From contig JAODUO010000872.1 of assembly GCA_025642075.2 (NCBI GenBank), forward strand, positions 125,001-189,000: DNA of 64,000 nucleotides, read 5' to 3'. The notes beneath the pieces are model-generated. The model saw only the letters and a program-made list of their open reading frames with translations, was not told where the DNA came from and did no database searches. The DNA comes from Ridgeia piscesae. Its lineage: Eukaryota; Annelida; Polychaeta; Sabellida; Siboglinidae. This document shows positions 13,501 to 50,840 of this stretch, in pieces (positions within the stretch are counted from its first letter, which is position 1; each line of letters begins with the position of its first letter). Made by a program: the position numbers and the translations under genes.

Positions 13501-16500
13501 ACGACTACATCTGGAAGTTGTACGGTGGCTACAGCATCGACGCCCTGTTCGCACACGTCACTCCGCCAATGAAGGCGAAAATCTTTAGCGAGTTCTCTGG
13601 ACCACTGCTGACAGCGGTGAGTTGAGACGGGCAAGACGTTCTGCGGACGGCAGTTGGTGTATCACGATCTCTCTGAAAGCTGCTCAGTCCGTTCGTTTGC
13701 TAATCGCTAAACCGGTTCTTTTATGACCAGATGTGTAATGTGTTAATAGTTTAACTAGTATGCACAGTCAGTTAATTTTGTTAATGCGTACTTGTCTTTT
13801 TTTAATCGTAAAAAGAATCGCCGTTACACCGGGTATAACTGGCGAAACAATCAGCAGCTGCCGACGTCCTGTGCTTTTTGGGTCACGTGCTTTATGCGAG
13901 ATCGACCTATTTAGTGGCACTGTAAGAGCTACCGCCACCCGCCCGGGTACATTACACAATTACACCGATCTATACATTCGCCTATACTTAAGAAGGGCAG
14001 GGTAGATTTAGATAGATAGGTTGGACTCTCAATAAGCCAAAGGGCTTCCTTCTCCACCTGCCATCTTGAGTTGATTCTCTAGGTGGCAATCTTGTTAAAT
14101 CTTGTTAATTGTTACCTACGTGGTTCCTCTCAGAGCTAGCTGAACAGGCTATTGTGCATTTTGAAAATGACGTATATGAATTATATAGTTATGTATAGAA
14201 GTCATGTTGCTTTACTACGACATATGACATGAATGCACATGCACAGGTTGTCTGTAGATATATGGCTGTGAAAGTAAGCAATTATGACTAATATCAACAT
14301 ACTGCTTAATAGCACACCTTCGTCTCTACGTTGTGAGACTCATTACTAAAATGACAAATACTTGAATAGATCTGGGTTGTGAGTTCTTTAATACACCCGA
14401 CAGTACATTAATTCAAAATATTATCATGAAAGCAATATGATTAACATGGTAGAAAGGTTAACAATGACTGTAATAGAGGTTTATCTGTGAGGTTCTTTGA
14501 ATGTAAGACTATATCAAAGAATGCTAATAAATAAATAAAATCTAGATTCGGTTGATCTTAATTTTTGTGTAACTGGCTTAACCGAAATGTGGTTAAATAA
14601 TTACAATTCGGATTCACTGGAGTGACCGCGTCACCAACGTCGAGGTTCTTGTAAAGGCGACAGCCATCAGCCAGACTCCACAAAATACATCTGCGCTGAG
14701 CAGGGCACGTCGTTAGGATGTCAAAGATCGTTTTAAAAGAGACCTGTCCACTAACCAACCTGACAGAGTAGCTCCTCGGAAACGGGACAAAGACTCTTTA
14801 ATTAAAAAGTGCCTCGCCACTTGCTGCACCGATCAACGCCGGTGAAAAATGCAGGGAGCGGATCGCGGGAACTGGCAACGCCACCTCATCCTTCGAAACC
14901 ACACAATGGATCAGCGGAGAGAAGGAAAGGAGAGGACGGAAAAACCGGGACCCTTCAGCACCCACCACAGAACAGACTGTTGCAGAATCTGCGTGTCCCG
15001 TATAAATGACACGTCTCATCGTTCATTAGGTACCGCAACAGACCACCTGGATGTCCCTCTTCCCAGATGCTCCTCTGTCAAGTTAAACCGTAAAATCATC
15101 CTGCGCTGTCACGATTCCATCACTACGTGGAGCAATAAAAACTGTCTGCCATCGATACCGCCTTGAAAACCATATCCTGCGATAGAATCTACTCTGCCCC
15201 TTAATAACAAATGACTATGCTCTTTCAAATGGTAATACTGCCAATATATTTAAATATCGCATAGGAGTACACGACACATACTGTTATGTAAATGCTTATT
15301 TTATAATTGTTAGATTTTTTGTCGGACGCAAAATATGGCCTGTCACCCATATAATAGAAATCTCTCATGTTAACAACCATTGCATTATTTATCGGCCCAA
15401 GAAGTATTCTGTGTTCTTACGTATGGATGGAATCCTACTTTACTATTGCTACTTCGGTTCAGTTACCACTGACCGGACAGACGGGCGATGAGAGCTTTGC
15501 CCGGTCAATCGCTTTGGACATCCAGTTTGTCTTCTTCTTGCCCCGAGACTGGATCTGTAAGAAGAGCGACCTGCGACACGAGATCTACTACGTCATGAAC
15601 GGCTCCGTAAGTAGATATATCAGACAAGAGATCTACTACGTCATGACGGGCTCCGTAAGTAGATATATCAGACAAGAGATCTACTACGTCATGATGGGCT
15701 CCGTAAGTAGATATATCAGACAAGAGATCTACTACGTCATGAAGGGCTCCGTAAGTAGATATATCACACAAGAGATCTACTACGTCATGATAGGCTCCGT
15801 AAGTAGATATATCAGACAAGAGATCTACTACGTCATGAAGGGCTCCGTAAGTAGATATATCAGACAAGAGATCTACTACGTCATGAAGGGCTCCGTAAGT
15901 AGATATATCAGACAAGAGATCTACTACGTCATGAAGGGCTCCGTAAGTAGATATATCAGACAAGAGATCTACTACGTCATGAAGGGCTCCGTAAGTAGAT
16001 ATATCAGACAAGAGATCTACTACGTCATGATGGGCTCCGTAAGTAGATATATCAGACAAGAGATCTACTACGTCATCATTGGCTCCGTAAGTAGATATAT
16101 CACACAAGAGATATACTACGTCATGATGGGCTCCGTAAGTAGATATATCAGACAAGAGATCTACTACGTCATGATTGGCTCCGTAAGTAGATATATCAGA
16201 CAAGAGATCTACTACGTCATGATGGGCTCCGTAAGTAGATATATCAGACAAGAGATCTACTACGTCATGAAAGGCTCCGTAAGTAGATATATCAGACAAG
16301 AGATCTACTACGTCATGATGGGCTCCGTAAATAGATATATCAAACAAGAGATCTACTACGTCATGATTGGCTCCGTAAGTAGATATATCACACAAGAGAT
16401 CTACTACGTCATGATTGGCTCCGTAAGTAGATATATCAAACAAGAGATCTACTACGTCATGAAAGGCTCCGTAAGTAGATATATCAGACAAGAGATCTAC

Positions 16501-19500
16501 TACGTCATGATTGGCTCCGTAAGTAGATATATCACACAAGAGATCTACTACGTCATGATTGGCTCCGTAAGTAGATATATCAAACAAGAGATCTACTACG
16601 TCATGAAAGGCTCCGTAAGTAGATATATCAGACAAGAGATCTACTACGTCATGATGGGCTCCGTAAGTAGATATATCAGACAAGAGATCTACTACGTCAT
16701 GAAAGGCTCCGTAAGTAGATATATCACACAAGAGATCTACTACGTCATGAAAGGCTCCGTAAGTAGATATATCAGACAAGAGATCTACTACGTCATGAAG
16801 GGCTCCGTAAGTAGATATATCAGACAAGAGATCTACTACGTCATGAAAGGCTCCGTAAGTAGATATATCAGACAAGAGATCTACTACGTCATGAAGGGCT
16901 CCGTAAGTAGATATATCACACAAGAGATCTACTACGTCATGATTGGCTCCGTAAGTAGATATATCAGACAAGAGATCTACTACGTCATGAAAGGCTCCGT
17001 AAGTAGATATATCAGACAAGAGATCTACTACGTCATGAAGGGCTCCGTAAGTAGATATATCACACAAGAGATCTACTACGTCATGATGGGCTCCGTAAGT
17101 AGATATATCAGACAAGAGATCTACTACGTCATGATGGGCTCCGTAAGTAGATATATCACACAAGAGATCTACTACGTCATGATGGGCTCCGTAAGTAGAT
17201 ATATCAGACAAGAGATCTACTACGTCATGATGGGCTCCGTAAGTAGATATATCACACAAGAGATCTACTACGTCATGATAGGCTCCGTAAGTAGATATAT
17301 CAGACAAGAGATCTACTACGTCATGATGGGCTCCGTAAGTAGATATATCACACAAGAGATCTACTACGTCATGATAGGCTCCGTAAGTAGATATATCAGA
17401 CAAGAGATCTACTACGTCATGAAAGGCTCCGTAAGTAGATATATCAAACAAGAGATCTACTACGTCATGAAGGGCTCCGTAAGTAGATATATCAGACAAG
17501 AGATCTACTACGTCATGAAGGGCTCCGTAAGTAGATATATCAGACAAGAGATCTACTACGTCATGAAGGGCTCCGTAAGTAGATATATCAGACAAGAGAT
17601 CTACTACGTCATGAAAGGCTCCGTAAGTAGATATATCAAACAAGAGATCTACTACGTCATGAAGGGCTCCGTAAGTAGATATATCAGACAAGAGATCTAC
17701 TACGTCATGAAGGGCTCCGTAAGTAGATATATCACACAAGAGATCTACTACGTCATGAAAGGCTCCGTAAGTAGATATATCAAACAAGAGATCTACTACG
17801 TCATGAAAGGCTCCGTAAATAGATATATCAGACAAGAGATCTACTACGTCATGAAGGGCTCCGTAAGTAGATATATCAGACAAGAGATCTACTACGTCAT
17901 GATGGGCTCCGTAAGTAGATATATCAGACAAGAGATCTACTACGTCATGATGGGCTCCGTAAGTAGATATATCAGACAAGAGATCTACTACGTCATGATG
18001 GGCTCCGTAAGTAGATATATCAGACAAGAGATCTACTACGTCATGATGGGCTCCGTAAGTAGATATATCAGACAAGAGATCTACTACGTCATGATGGGCT
18101 CCGTAAGTAGATATATCAGACAAGAGATCTACTACGTCATGATGGGCTCCGTAAGTAGATATATCAGACAAGAGATCTACTACGTCATGAAAGGCTCCGT
18201 AAGTAGATATATCAAACAAGAGATCTACTACGTCATGATGGGCTCCGTAAGTAGATATATCAGACAAGAGATCTACTACGTCATGATGGGCTCCGTAAGT
18301 AGATATATCAGACAAGAGATCTACTACGTCATGAAAGGCTCCGTAAGTAGATATATCAAACAAGAGATCTACTACGTCATGAAGGGCTCCGTAAGTAGAT
18401 ATATCAGACAAGAGATCTACTACGTCATGAAGGGCTCCGTAAGTAGATATATCACACAAGAGATCTACTACGTCATGAAAGGCTCCGTAAGTAGATATAT
18501 CAAACAAGAGATCTACTACGTCATGAAAGGCTCCGTAAATAGATATATCAAACAAGAGATCTACTACGTCATGATGGGCTCCGTAAGTAGATATATCAGA
18601 CAAGAGATCTACTACGTCATGATGGGCTCCGTAAGTAGATATATCACACAAGAGATCTACTACGTCATGAAAGGCTCCGTAAGTAGATATATCAAACAAG
18701 AGATCTACTACGTCATGATGGGCTCCGTAAGTAGATATATCAGACAAGAGATCTACTACGTCATGATGGGCTCCGTAAGTAGATATATCAGACAAGAGAT
18801 CTACTACGTCATGAAAGGCTCCGTAAGTAGATATATCAAACAAGAGATCTACTACGTCATGAAGGGCTCCGTAAGTAGATATATCAGACAAGAGATCTAC
18901 TACGTCATGAAGGGCTCCGTAAGTAGATATATCACACAAGAGATCTACTACGTCATGAAAGGCTCCGTAAGTAGATATATCAAACAAGAGATCTACTACG
19001 TCATGAAAGGCTCCGTAAATAGATATATCAAACAAGAGATCTACTACGTCATGAAGGGCTCCGTAAGTAGATATATCAAACAAGAGATCTACTACGTCAT
19101 GAAAGGCTCCGTAAGTAGATATATCAGACAAGAGATCTACTACGTCATGAAGGGCTCCGTAAGTAGATATATCACACAAGAGATCTACTACGTCATGAAG
19201 GGCTCCGTAAGTAGATATATCACACAAGAGATCTACTACGTCATGAAGGGCTCCGTAAGTAGATATATCAGACAAGAGATCTACTACGTCATACAGGGCT
19301 CCGTAATTAGCTACATCAGACAATAGATCTACTACGTCTTGCAGGGCTCCGTAAGTAGCTACATCAGACAATAGATCTACTACGTCATACAGGGCTCCGT
19401 AAGTAGCTACATCAGACAATGTATCTACTACGTCTTGCAGGGCTCCGTAAGTCATACAGAGTTATGTACGGGGGGTTAAGCAGGGCTATCCAAATACTAT

Positions 19501-20254
19501 AGGGTTTAACAGTATTGTGAATTATGAAAGACCATGGAATCACACAGGACTCTGTAAGTAGGGACATTGAAAACCCCTCCTTGCATCATACTGGGTTTTG
19601 CATACAATGATTCAAAAGAACTACTACATAATTTAAAAACGACAAGTAGTTTGGTCCAGAGAGGTCCAGTCGTTTGCTTGCCTAGTGTATGGACCGTTGC
19701 CTGAATGTTCCACGTGTTGCCGCCAGGTGGAGGTGTTGGATGAAACGGACGACAGGTGGAGCAGCCTGCAGGTGCTGTCCCAGGGTGCGACCTTCGGAGT
19801 GGAAAACCTCTACGGCGCCGGTAGGTGTCGTCTTAGTCTCATTGGTTCTCATGTACCGTGTCTACTAGTCTCAGCCGACTTGACGAATAATACACAGACT
19901 GGATCTTACTGCATCACGGACATGTCAATAACTCACATGCTACTGATCTCTGATGATAACAACAATTACCAGTTCAGTTGCTTTCTCCAAACCACGTTTT
20001 ATGTCTTTGTTTTCCCTAAACCAATCTCTTGTCCCGCAGTGCCGTCCCCCCACACATATCGTGCCGTCGGTCACGTGACCCTTGTCTCCCTCACCAAGGA
20101 GAAGTTGGACGCCATCCTCAAGCACTTTCCCAGCATCAGCAAGATCCCAGCGGATGTGGAGGAACAGGAGGCGACACCTAGCGAACACTGTGGTCGGGCT
20201 GTCGGCTCCGACGTCCGGATGGAAAAAGTGCTCGAAATATGGGATGTCTCATAG
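1411..20254 (+). CDS. K+-selective CNBD-family channel (CNG/CNGK-like), 3' part, 7 exons
   Basis: Spliced coding sequence of a voltage-gated-like channel with a C-terminal cyclic-nucleotide-binding homology domain. Exons are 1411-1568, 3044-3151, 5327-5454, 13443-13616, 15463-15606, 19727-19820 and 20040-20254. Intron phases are 1, 1, 0, 0, 0, 1, and every junction keeps the frame. In order they encode S5, pore turret and TTGYGD filter, S6 ending FSATLANMN, C-linker, and CNBD (VFFLPRDWICKKSDLRHEIYYV, then VEVLDE, then LTKEKLDAILKHFP). About 340 codons are visible; S1-S4 must lie upstream. The GYGD filter implies K+ selectivity, while the CNBD wording resembles CNG channels, as in sea-urchin-type CNGK. 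I infer that class; an EAG/KCNH-like or other invertebrate CNBD channel is possible. If it were a four-repeat CNGK, the terminal stop means this would be the last repeat. Introns are dominated by minisatellites. Confidence 0.8.
1588..2560. repeat. 30-bp minisatellite, about 32 copies
   Basis: The unit is close to GTGTCAGATGCAGTGAACAT plus CACACGGCAT, with GTGTGTGT expansions in some copies. It begins about 20 bases inside the intron after the S5 exon and decays toward its right end (TATTTGTCAGATACAG variants). ORFs on both strands here are products of the 30-bp period. Confidence 0.95.
2570..3075 (+). repeat. 44-bp minisatellite spanning the acceptor of the pore exon
   Basis: The unit reads ACGTGTATGTTTCAG then ACAAGGCCAACAGACACGACG plus TGTACGTG. 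About six good copies (2765-3063) follow several diverged ones that keep GACATGTACATGACG and TTTCAGACA. The last copy runs into the pore exon, so the monomer contains the polypyrimidine tract, the AG and the first bases of the exon. Confidence 0.9.
3044..3151 (+). CDS. channel exon: pore helix and GYGD filter
   Basis: The reading is DKANRHDVYVTCIYF, then IVATVSTTGYGDVVAKSSVER. TTGYGD is the K+ selectivity filter. The acceptor is the last TTTCAG of the 44-bp array. Use of the preceding copy reaches a stop within the next unit, because 44 is not divisible by three. Donor AGAGAG|GTAACA lies at 3152, phase 1. Confidence 0.85.
3374..5200. repeat. 43-bp minisatellite, about 42 copies
   Basis: The unit is close to ATCAGACATCCATTATGTCA plus TGCAGGGCTCTAGGACTAGTGAT. 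The first unit (3374-3410) differs and contains GTAAGTAGTGACATCAGAC. That links it to the 48-bp donor array at 15.6-19.4 kb. The array fills most of the pore-S6 intron. Confidence 0.95.
5327..5454 (+). CDS. channel exon: S6
   Basis: The reading is VASIIMIAGRFMMGMFIANF, then SATLANMNLPRSTYEKQLSIIK. It is the S6 helix and start of the C-linker. I chose the acceptor TTGTTTGTAG at 5317-5326. It is the only AG in the area giving phase 1, and it gives the spacing between filter and S6 seen in EAG/HERG-type channels. Its pyrimidine tract is weak. Upstream in-frame sequence back to 5212 is open but has no acceptor of suitable phase. Donor AAG|GTTGGT follows 5454, phase 0. Confidence 0.7.
5455..5825. 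other. intron sequence, nothing recognised
   Basis: AT-rich single-copy-looking intron between the S6 exon and the 53-bp array. I see no exon, RNA gene or element. Confidence 0.6.
5826..13460 (+). repeat. 53-bp minisatellite, about 140 copies, spanning the acceptor of the C-linker exon
   Basis: The unit is about 53 bp: CTTTATCTGTGACGGTGCTT, GCTTTGTGTTGTCAG, then GAACATCTTATAGACGAC. The last unit reads TTGCCAG|GACCATCTCATAGACGAAGG and continues into the exon. The monomer therefore holds a complete 3' splice site plus about 17 exon bases. Subfamily A (about 5830-9900) has GCTTTGTGTTGTCAG and CGACCTTTATC. Subfamily B (about 10000-13440) has GCCCTGTGCTATCAG and CGGAGTATGTC. A non-repeat interruption lies at 9905-10005, with a garbled copy of it at 12540-12690. 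Units at 11440-12690 carry many single-base indels. Confidence 0.95.
13443..13616 (+). CDS. channel exon: C-linker
   Basis: The reading is DHLIDEGVPRELQMRVVDYY, then DYIWKLYGGYSIDALFAHVT, then PPMKAKIFSEFSGPLLTA. This is the A' to F' C-linker of CNG/HCN/EAG-type channels (VPxxLQxRVxxYYxYxW). Acceptor TGTTGCCAG and donor GCG|GTGAGT are both phase 0. Confidence 0.9.
13617..13960. other. intron sequence, nothing recognised
   Basis: Intron between the C-linker and CNBD exons. No element is recognised before the LINE fragment that follows. Confidence 0.5.
13962..14112 (+). mobile_element. non-LTR retrotransposon 3' end fragment
   Basis: The sequence encodes IRLYLRRAG followed by stop codons and a tail with GATAGATAGGTTGGACTCTC and TTGATTCTCTAGGTGGCA. 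The same tail occurs in reverse orientation at 57590-57720, where it follows a recognisable reverse-transcriptase C-terminus. This is therefore a 5'-truncated copy of that LINE family, inserted in the channel intron. Confidence 0.75.
14113..15462. other. intron sequence with no recognised gene
   Basis: Remaining intron before the first CNBD exon. An overlapping pair of ORFs around 14800-15170 (up to 105 codons) has no recognisable domain and I do not call it. Confidence 0.5.
15463..15606 (+). CDS. channel exon: CNBD first half
   Basis: The reading is LPLTGQTGDESFARSIALDI, then QFVFFLPRDWICKKSDLRHE, then IYYVMNGS. It matches the start of a CNBD (FLPGDYICKKGDxGxEMYxIxxG in CNG relatives). Acceptor TTCGGTTCAG. 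Donor GGCTCC|GTAAGTAG after 15606 is phase 0. The donor and the preceding 24 exon bases are the seed of the 48-bp array that follows, so about 78 later equivalent donors exist, all in frame. Confidence 0.85.
15583..19460 (+). repeat. 48-bp minisatellite, about 80 copies, spanning the donor of the CNBD exon
   Basis: The unit is GAGATCTACTACGTCATGAA plus GGGCTCC, then GTAAGTAGATATATCAGACAA: the last 27 exon bases plus the first 21 intron bases. Being 48 bp and stop-free on both strands, it makes ORFs of about 1300 codons on each strand. Only a few positions vary (AAG/AAA/ATG/ATT; AGA/ACA/AAA). The right-end units (19300-19455) diverge and gain stops (CAATAGATC). Confidence 0.97.
19461..19726. 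other. intron tail
   Basis: Non-repetitive intron end with acceptor GTTGCCGCCAG before 19727. Confidence 0.6.
19727..19820 (+). CDS. channel exon: CNBD middle
   Basis: The reading is VEVLDETDDRWSSLQVLSQG, then ATFGVENLYGAG. It joins NGS of the previous exon in phase 0 to give NGSVEVLDE, the usual CNBD wording. The motif FGVE stands where cyclic-nucleotide-binding channels have FGE(I/V). Donor GCCG|GTAGGT, phase 1. Confidence 0.85.
20040..20254 (+). CDS. channel last exon: CNBD end and C-terminus
   Basis: Acceptor TCTTGTCCCGCAG. The reading is VPSPHTYRAVGHVTLVSLTK, then EKLDAILKHFPSISKI, then a short hydrophilic tail ending WDVS and TAG at 20252. LTKEKLDAILKHFP is the C-helix entry of the CNBD (LSKDDLxExLxxFP in relatives). 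The preceding 219-base intron has no stop in this frame. An AATAAA follows at 20548. A decayed inverted copy of this exon lies at 55.1-55.4 kb. Confidence 0.8.
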
Positions 20255-20600
20255 CGGGGTATCAGGTGTCCCACATATACGCGCGCACACGCATGCACGC
20301 ACGAAGGCGTGTACACACATATACACATGCGTACAATCACATAACTATATGCACGTACGCACGTACACATACAATACAAAGAAAAACGTACTGTGAAGGC
20401 TCTTTCATCGCAGTGAAACATAATAAGAAGTCTTATGTTAAATGCAATGATTCGTTTAATGAGGAAATATGCGAATGTGAGCCGAGTGTTTATTTCTAGT
20501 GTTGTTTTATGCCACTGGTATGTAAGGCGGTTGAAAATGTTCAATTCAATAAAACATTTATTAATTAAAATGTCTTTTTGTTATCTGAGCGAACCTACTA
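20255..20600 (+). other. channel 3' UTR
   Basis: Contains an alternating CA/CG-rich stretch (20280-20380), then AT-rich sequence with a poly(A) signal. The inverted copy near 55.05 kb lacks the CA-rich stretch but keeps the sequence around the poly(A) signal, supporting this as transcribed 3' UTR. Confidence 0.55.
20548..20553 (+). terminator. poly(A) signal AATAAA of channel gene
   Basis: AATAAA about 295 bases after the stop codon, in TTCAATTCAATAAAACATTT. The equivalent signal is retained in the inverted copy on the minus strand near 55.04 kb. Confidence 0.55.
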
Positions 20601-20624
20601 AATATGCATACGCAGGCGTCGAAA

Positions 20625-21290
<666 letters not shown>

Positions 21291-21299
21291 TCAATCTAT

Positions 21300-21770
21300 C
21301 ATACATTCATACTTCATACACACACAGGCTGCAGAGGGAAGACTGGGGGAAAGGAATGTGAGAGGGTGAGGTGGGAAGGGAGGCGGGTGGGTAGAGGGAC
21401 GGAAGGCCATGGAGTGTTGTGAAAGGCAGATGAGTGGGGGAGAAAGGTGTTAGAGGAAGGAGTGTAATATGAGAGGAGTGTGAGGGGAGGCGGAGGGAGG
21501 GAGAGAGGAGTAGACGGCAAGACGTATCATCAAATGGATTCCTCCGCCACTGTTCGGTGTAGTCCCTGGATAGTAAGAGAAAGAGATATGTCATTTTCAC
21601 GACTTTTAGAATTAATGTCTGAAATTGTCAATACAATGGATAACCGTATAATGGCCGCCTATGGGGAAATAAATTGTGGAGTCAACCCAGACTACGTTCG
21701 CCAAAACACAGCAGTTGCAATCAGATTCGCCAGATGGCGCCACGGTAGTGCGTACCTCAACCCTTATTTT
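21300..21770. other. intergenic; purine-rich tract
   Basis: GGGAGG/GAGAGG-rich purine tract (21330-21520), then ordinary sequence. An open frame across 21480-21881 ends at the Shisa-like start region and has no recognisable domain. I read it as 5' flank. Confidence 0.5.
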
Positions 21771-21774
21771 GGTC

Positions 21775-21870
21775 GGCGCATGTTAAATGGCGCATATAAT
21801 GACGTCACGCAGTGCTTGCCCGCTCCCCTTATAGCTCGGTGGATGAGCCGTACCGAGCAGTCAACACAAG
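21775..21870 (+). promoter_or_regulatory. putative promoter/5' UTR of the Shisa-like gene, with CRE
   Basis: A perfect CRE palindrome TGACGTCA at 21800-21807 sits about 64 bases before the start codon, in GC-rich sequence. A weak TATA-like CCTTATAGCTC lies near 21829. A transcription start here is inferred. Confidence 0.4.
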
Positions 21871-48714
<26,844 letters not shown>

Positions 48715-50055
48715 GAAGGCAACACAAGGAGACCGGTGTTATTCCCATGCACAACCCTCTCACTAGAAGGCGATAGCAGTGTCTGAAGTAGAACCAATGG
48801 AACTGACGGGATATTTGCCAGTGGAATGGCAGTGATAGTGGCACACACATACCACATTGTGTTGTGTCTTGTGTCACATAGCAGTCTGTAAACAAATTCA
48901 CATGCACACGTTGATTGGAGCAAAGGGAAGATTTATTTTTTACTTTCATACTATAAAAATCAACATAAATTCAACAAATTATAGTTAACATGTATTATAA
49001 CAACATCCTACATATGTCCATATATATTGTGTTTTTGTGTCACATGGCCATATATGTTTGTCTAACACATCTATATATGGAGTGTGTATCACACATGTCC
49101 ATATATGGTATGTTAGTCTGACACATGTCCATATGTAGTGTATGTTTATCTAACACATACAATACATATATATATATATATATTATATGCACTGTATATA
49201 TAGTGTGTGTGTTGCAACACACAGTGATGATTTGCAATGAGCTTTGTTCTCTTAGTGTTGTTTGCAACCAACAACTATGGAAAATTTTGGTAAACAACAT
49301 TTTGTAACGTGGTTACTTTTAACATTCAATAATATTGCAGTATACACCAGTTGTGATAAACTTTATTTTTACGCTGCTATGGTTATAAGATTTCGGCGTT
49401 CCTCAAACTTAAAATATTATACATAAAAATATAGCCTGTAGCTGTGTGAGTGCACACAGATTCACACGCTTGCACCAGCGCTAAAGAGAGGTGTCCTTGT
49501 GATCAGTGTTTTTATAAAATGTTAAAGTTTAGTTGTTGAAAATCAACACCATTTGTTGATTTGTACAAGACAAATTGAGATGTACATGTCACCAAGATTC
49601 ACATAATTTTTATTTTATCTTTACATTATCTTTATATAGACATCGTGTTTGCACATTGGAGGATCATCATTGGTTATAAATGTTATATTTGTTTGACAAT
49701 TGTGCTTTATGTATATGCAGTTTTATGTGTATATAGGTGTGTATAGTAGTGATGAACCGTTATATATTGACTTTCATTATTCAGAGCATATAATATAAGC
49801 AAAGTTATTTATTGTAGCGTATGCTTCAGAGTTTATATTTTTGACGGGTAGAAGTTTACTCACACTAATTATGTTGGGTGATTATGTGACGGAAGGATAG
49901 TTGTTTTGTCATTCCTGTTACAACATCCTGTTTAACTATAAATTTCTCTGGAATAGAAAATGAAGATAAAGTAATGTTTTAGTCATGGTGTCGTATTTTA
50001 TGTGATTATGATTTTAGCGTGCCATGTTTTTTAATAAAACTGATGGTTACGGACG
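48715..50055 (+). other. Shisa-like 3' UTR
   Basis: AT-rich sequence without ORFs. It includes a loose CATATATG/ACACATGTCC repeat (48990-49170) and ends near the AATAAA at 50033. Confidence 0.55.
50033..50038 (+). terminator. poly(A) signal AATAAA of the Shisa-like gene
   Basis: TTTTTTAATAAAACTGATGG about 1.3 kb after the stop. It is the clearest AATAAA in the 3' flank. Confidence 0.5.
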
Positions 50056-50504
50056 GAGATTTGCACACAGTTAATCATGTTTAATCTTATTTAATTCTTA
50101 TCAGTTTGATATCAGTAACAATTTCTGTTGTATACGATCACTTGAACATGATAAATTGGATAGTAATTCCACCAGATATACTTCTTACAGCAGTCTTGGC
50201 ATTGTCCACAATTGTTGTAAATAAATGTGAATACAAAAGCTGAAACTCTGGCAACATTCGTCTACGATCCCTTCTCGTCACACCCGTGACAGACGACATT
50301 ACAGGCGGCCATTGCGACATGTCATTACAGGTTACACAGGCGGTGTCTGTGGAATAATATACCTTCACATTTTCTTTCTCGGCTCATAAAACATTAATTA
50401 TTTGCTCCAGTGTCGGTAATACGTGAACATGTTTGAGAAACACCTCTAAAATTTATTGATTCATCAAAGCAGTCAAAAATGGATACCAAACGTTTGGCGC
50501 ATTC
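50056..50504. other. intergenic, nothing recognised
   Basis: Ordinary sequence. Confidence 0.5.
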
Positions 50505-50840
50505 TGTCTTGTCATCGTCATAATTGTGCAGCCGCAGTGGCTGTGGTTGGGCGAAAGCCTCGCATCCGAGCTGGGGCTCTTCAACAGATGGCGCCACCAC
50601 ACTGATTGGATCAAACTTAAAACAGATACCGTCCGTACTAAACCACCAGCCGTCCAAGATTGAGCTAGATTCGTGCGCGTTTGGTCCCAACGGAGGGAGT
50701 GCCCCAGTTCCTATCTAATAGCTCTGTTCAGGATCTGCCGTCTTTGGCCATCCTCTGCCAGATGGTGCCTTTATAGTACTCGTCTAGTTCGTATCTCCAT
50801 CGTCTCGCCGGTCTTCCTCTAGCTCGCCCTCGACGATCAG
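50505..50840 (-). mobile_element. RTE-type LINE 3' end, interrupted
   Basis: The minus strand reads GRPARRWRYELDEYYKGTIW, then QRMAKDGR, then about 200 bases of unrelated sequence, then EAFAQPQPLRLHNYDDDK. These are the two ends of the same C-terminal block seen uninterrupted at 52275-52465. Confidence 0.8.

Noticed and set aside
14798..15166. Overlapping ORFs as a nested gene in the channel intron
   Set aside because: Both strands are open for short lengths, with no recognisable domain or splice support.
15367..19326. 1319-codon ORF on + (and about 1316 codons on -) as a giant repeat protein
   Set aside because: The unit is 48 bp and stop-free on both strands, so both ORFs follow automatically. 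The real coding part ends at the first donor (15606), supported by a phase match to the exon at 19727.
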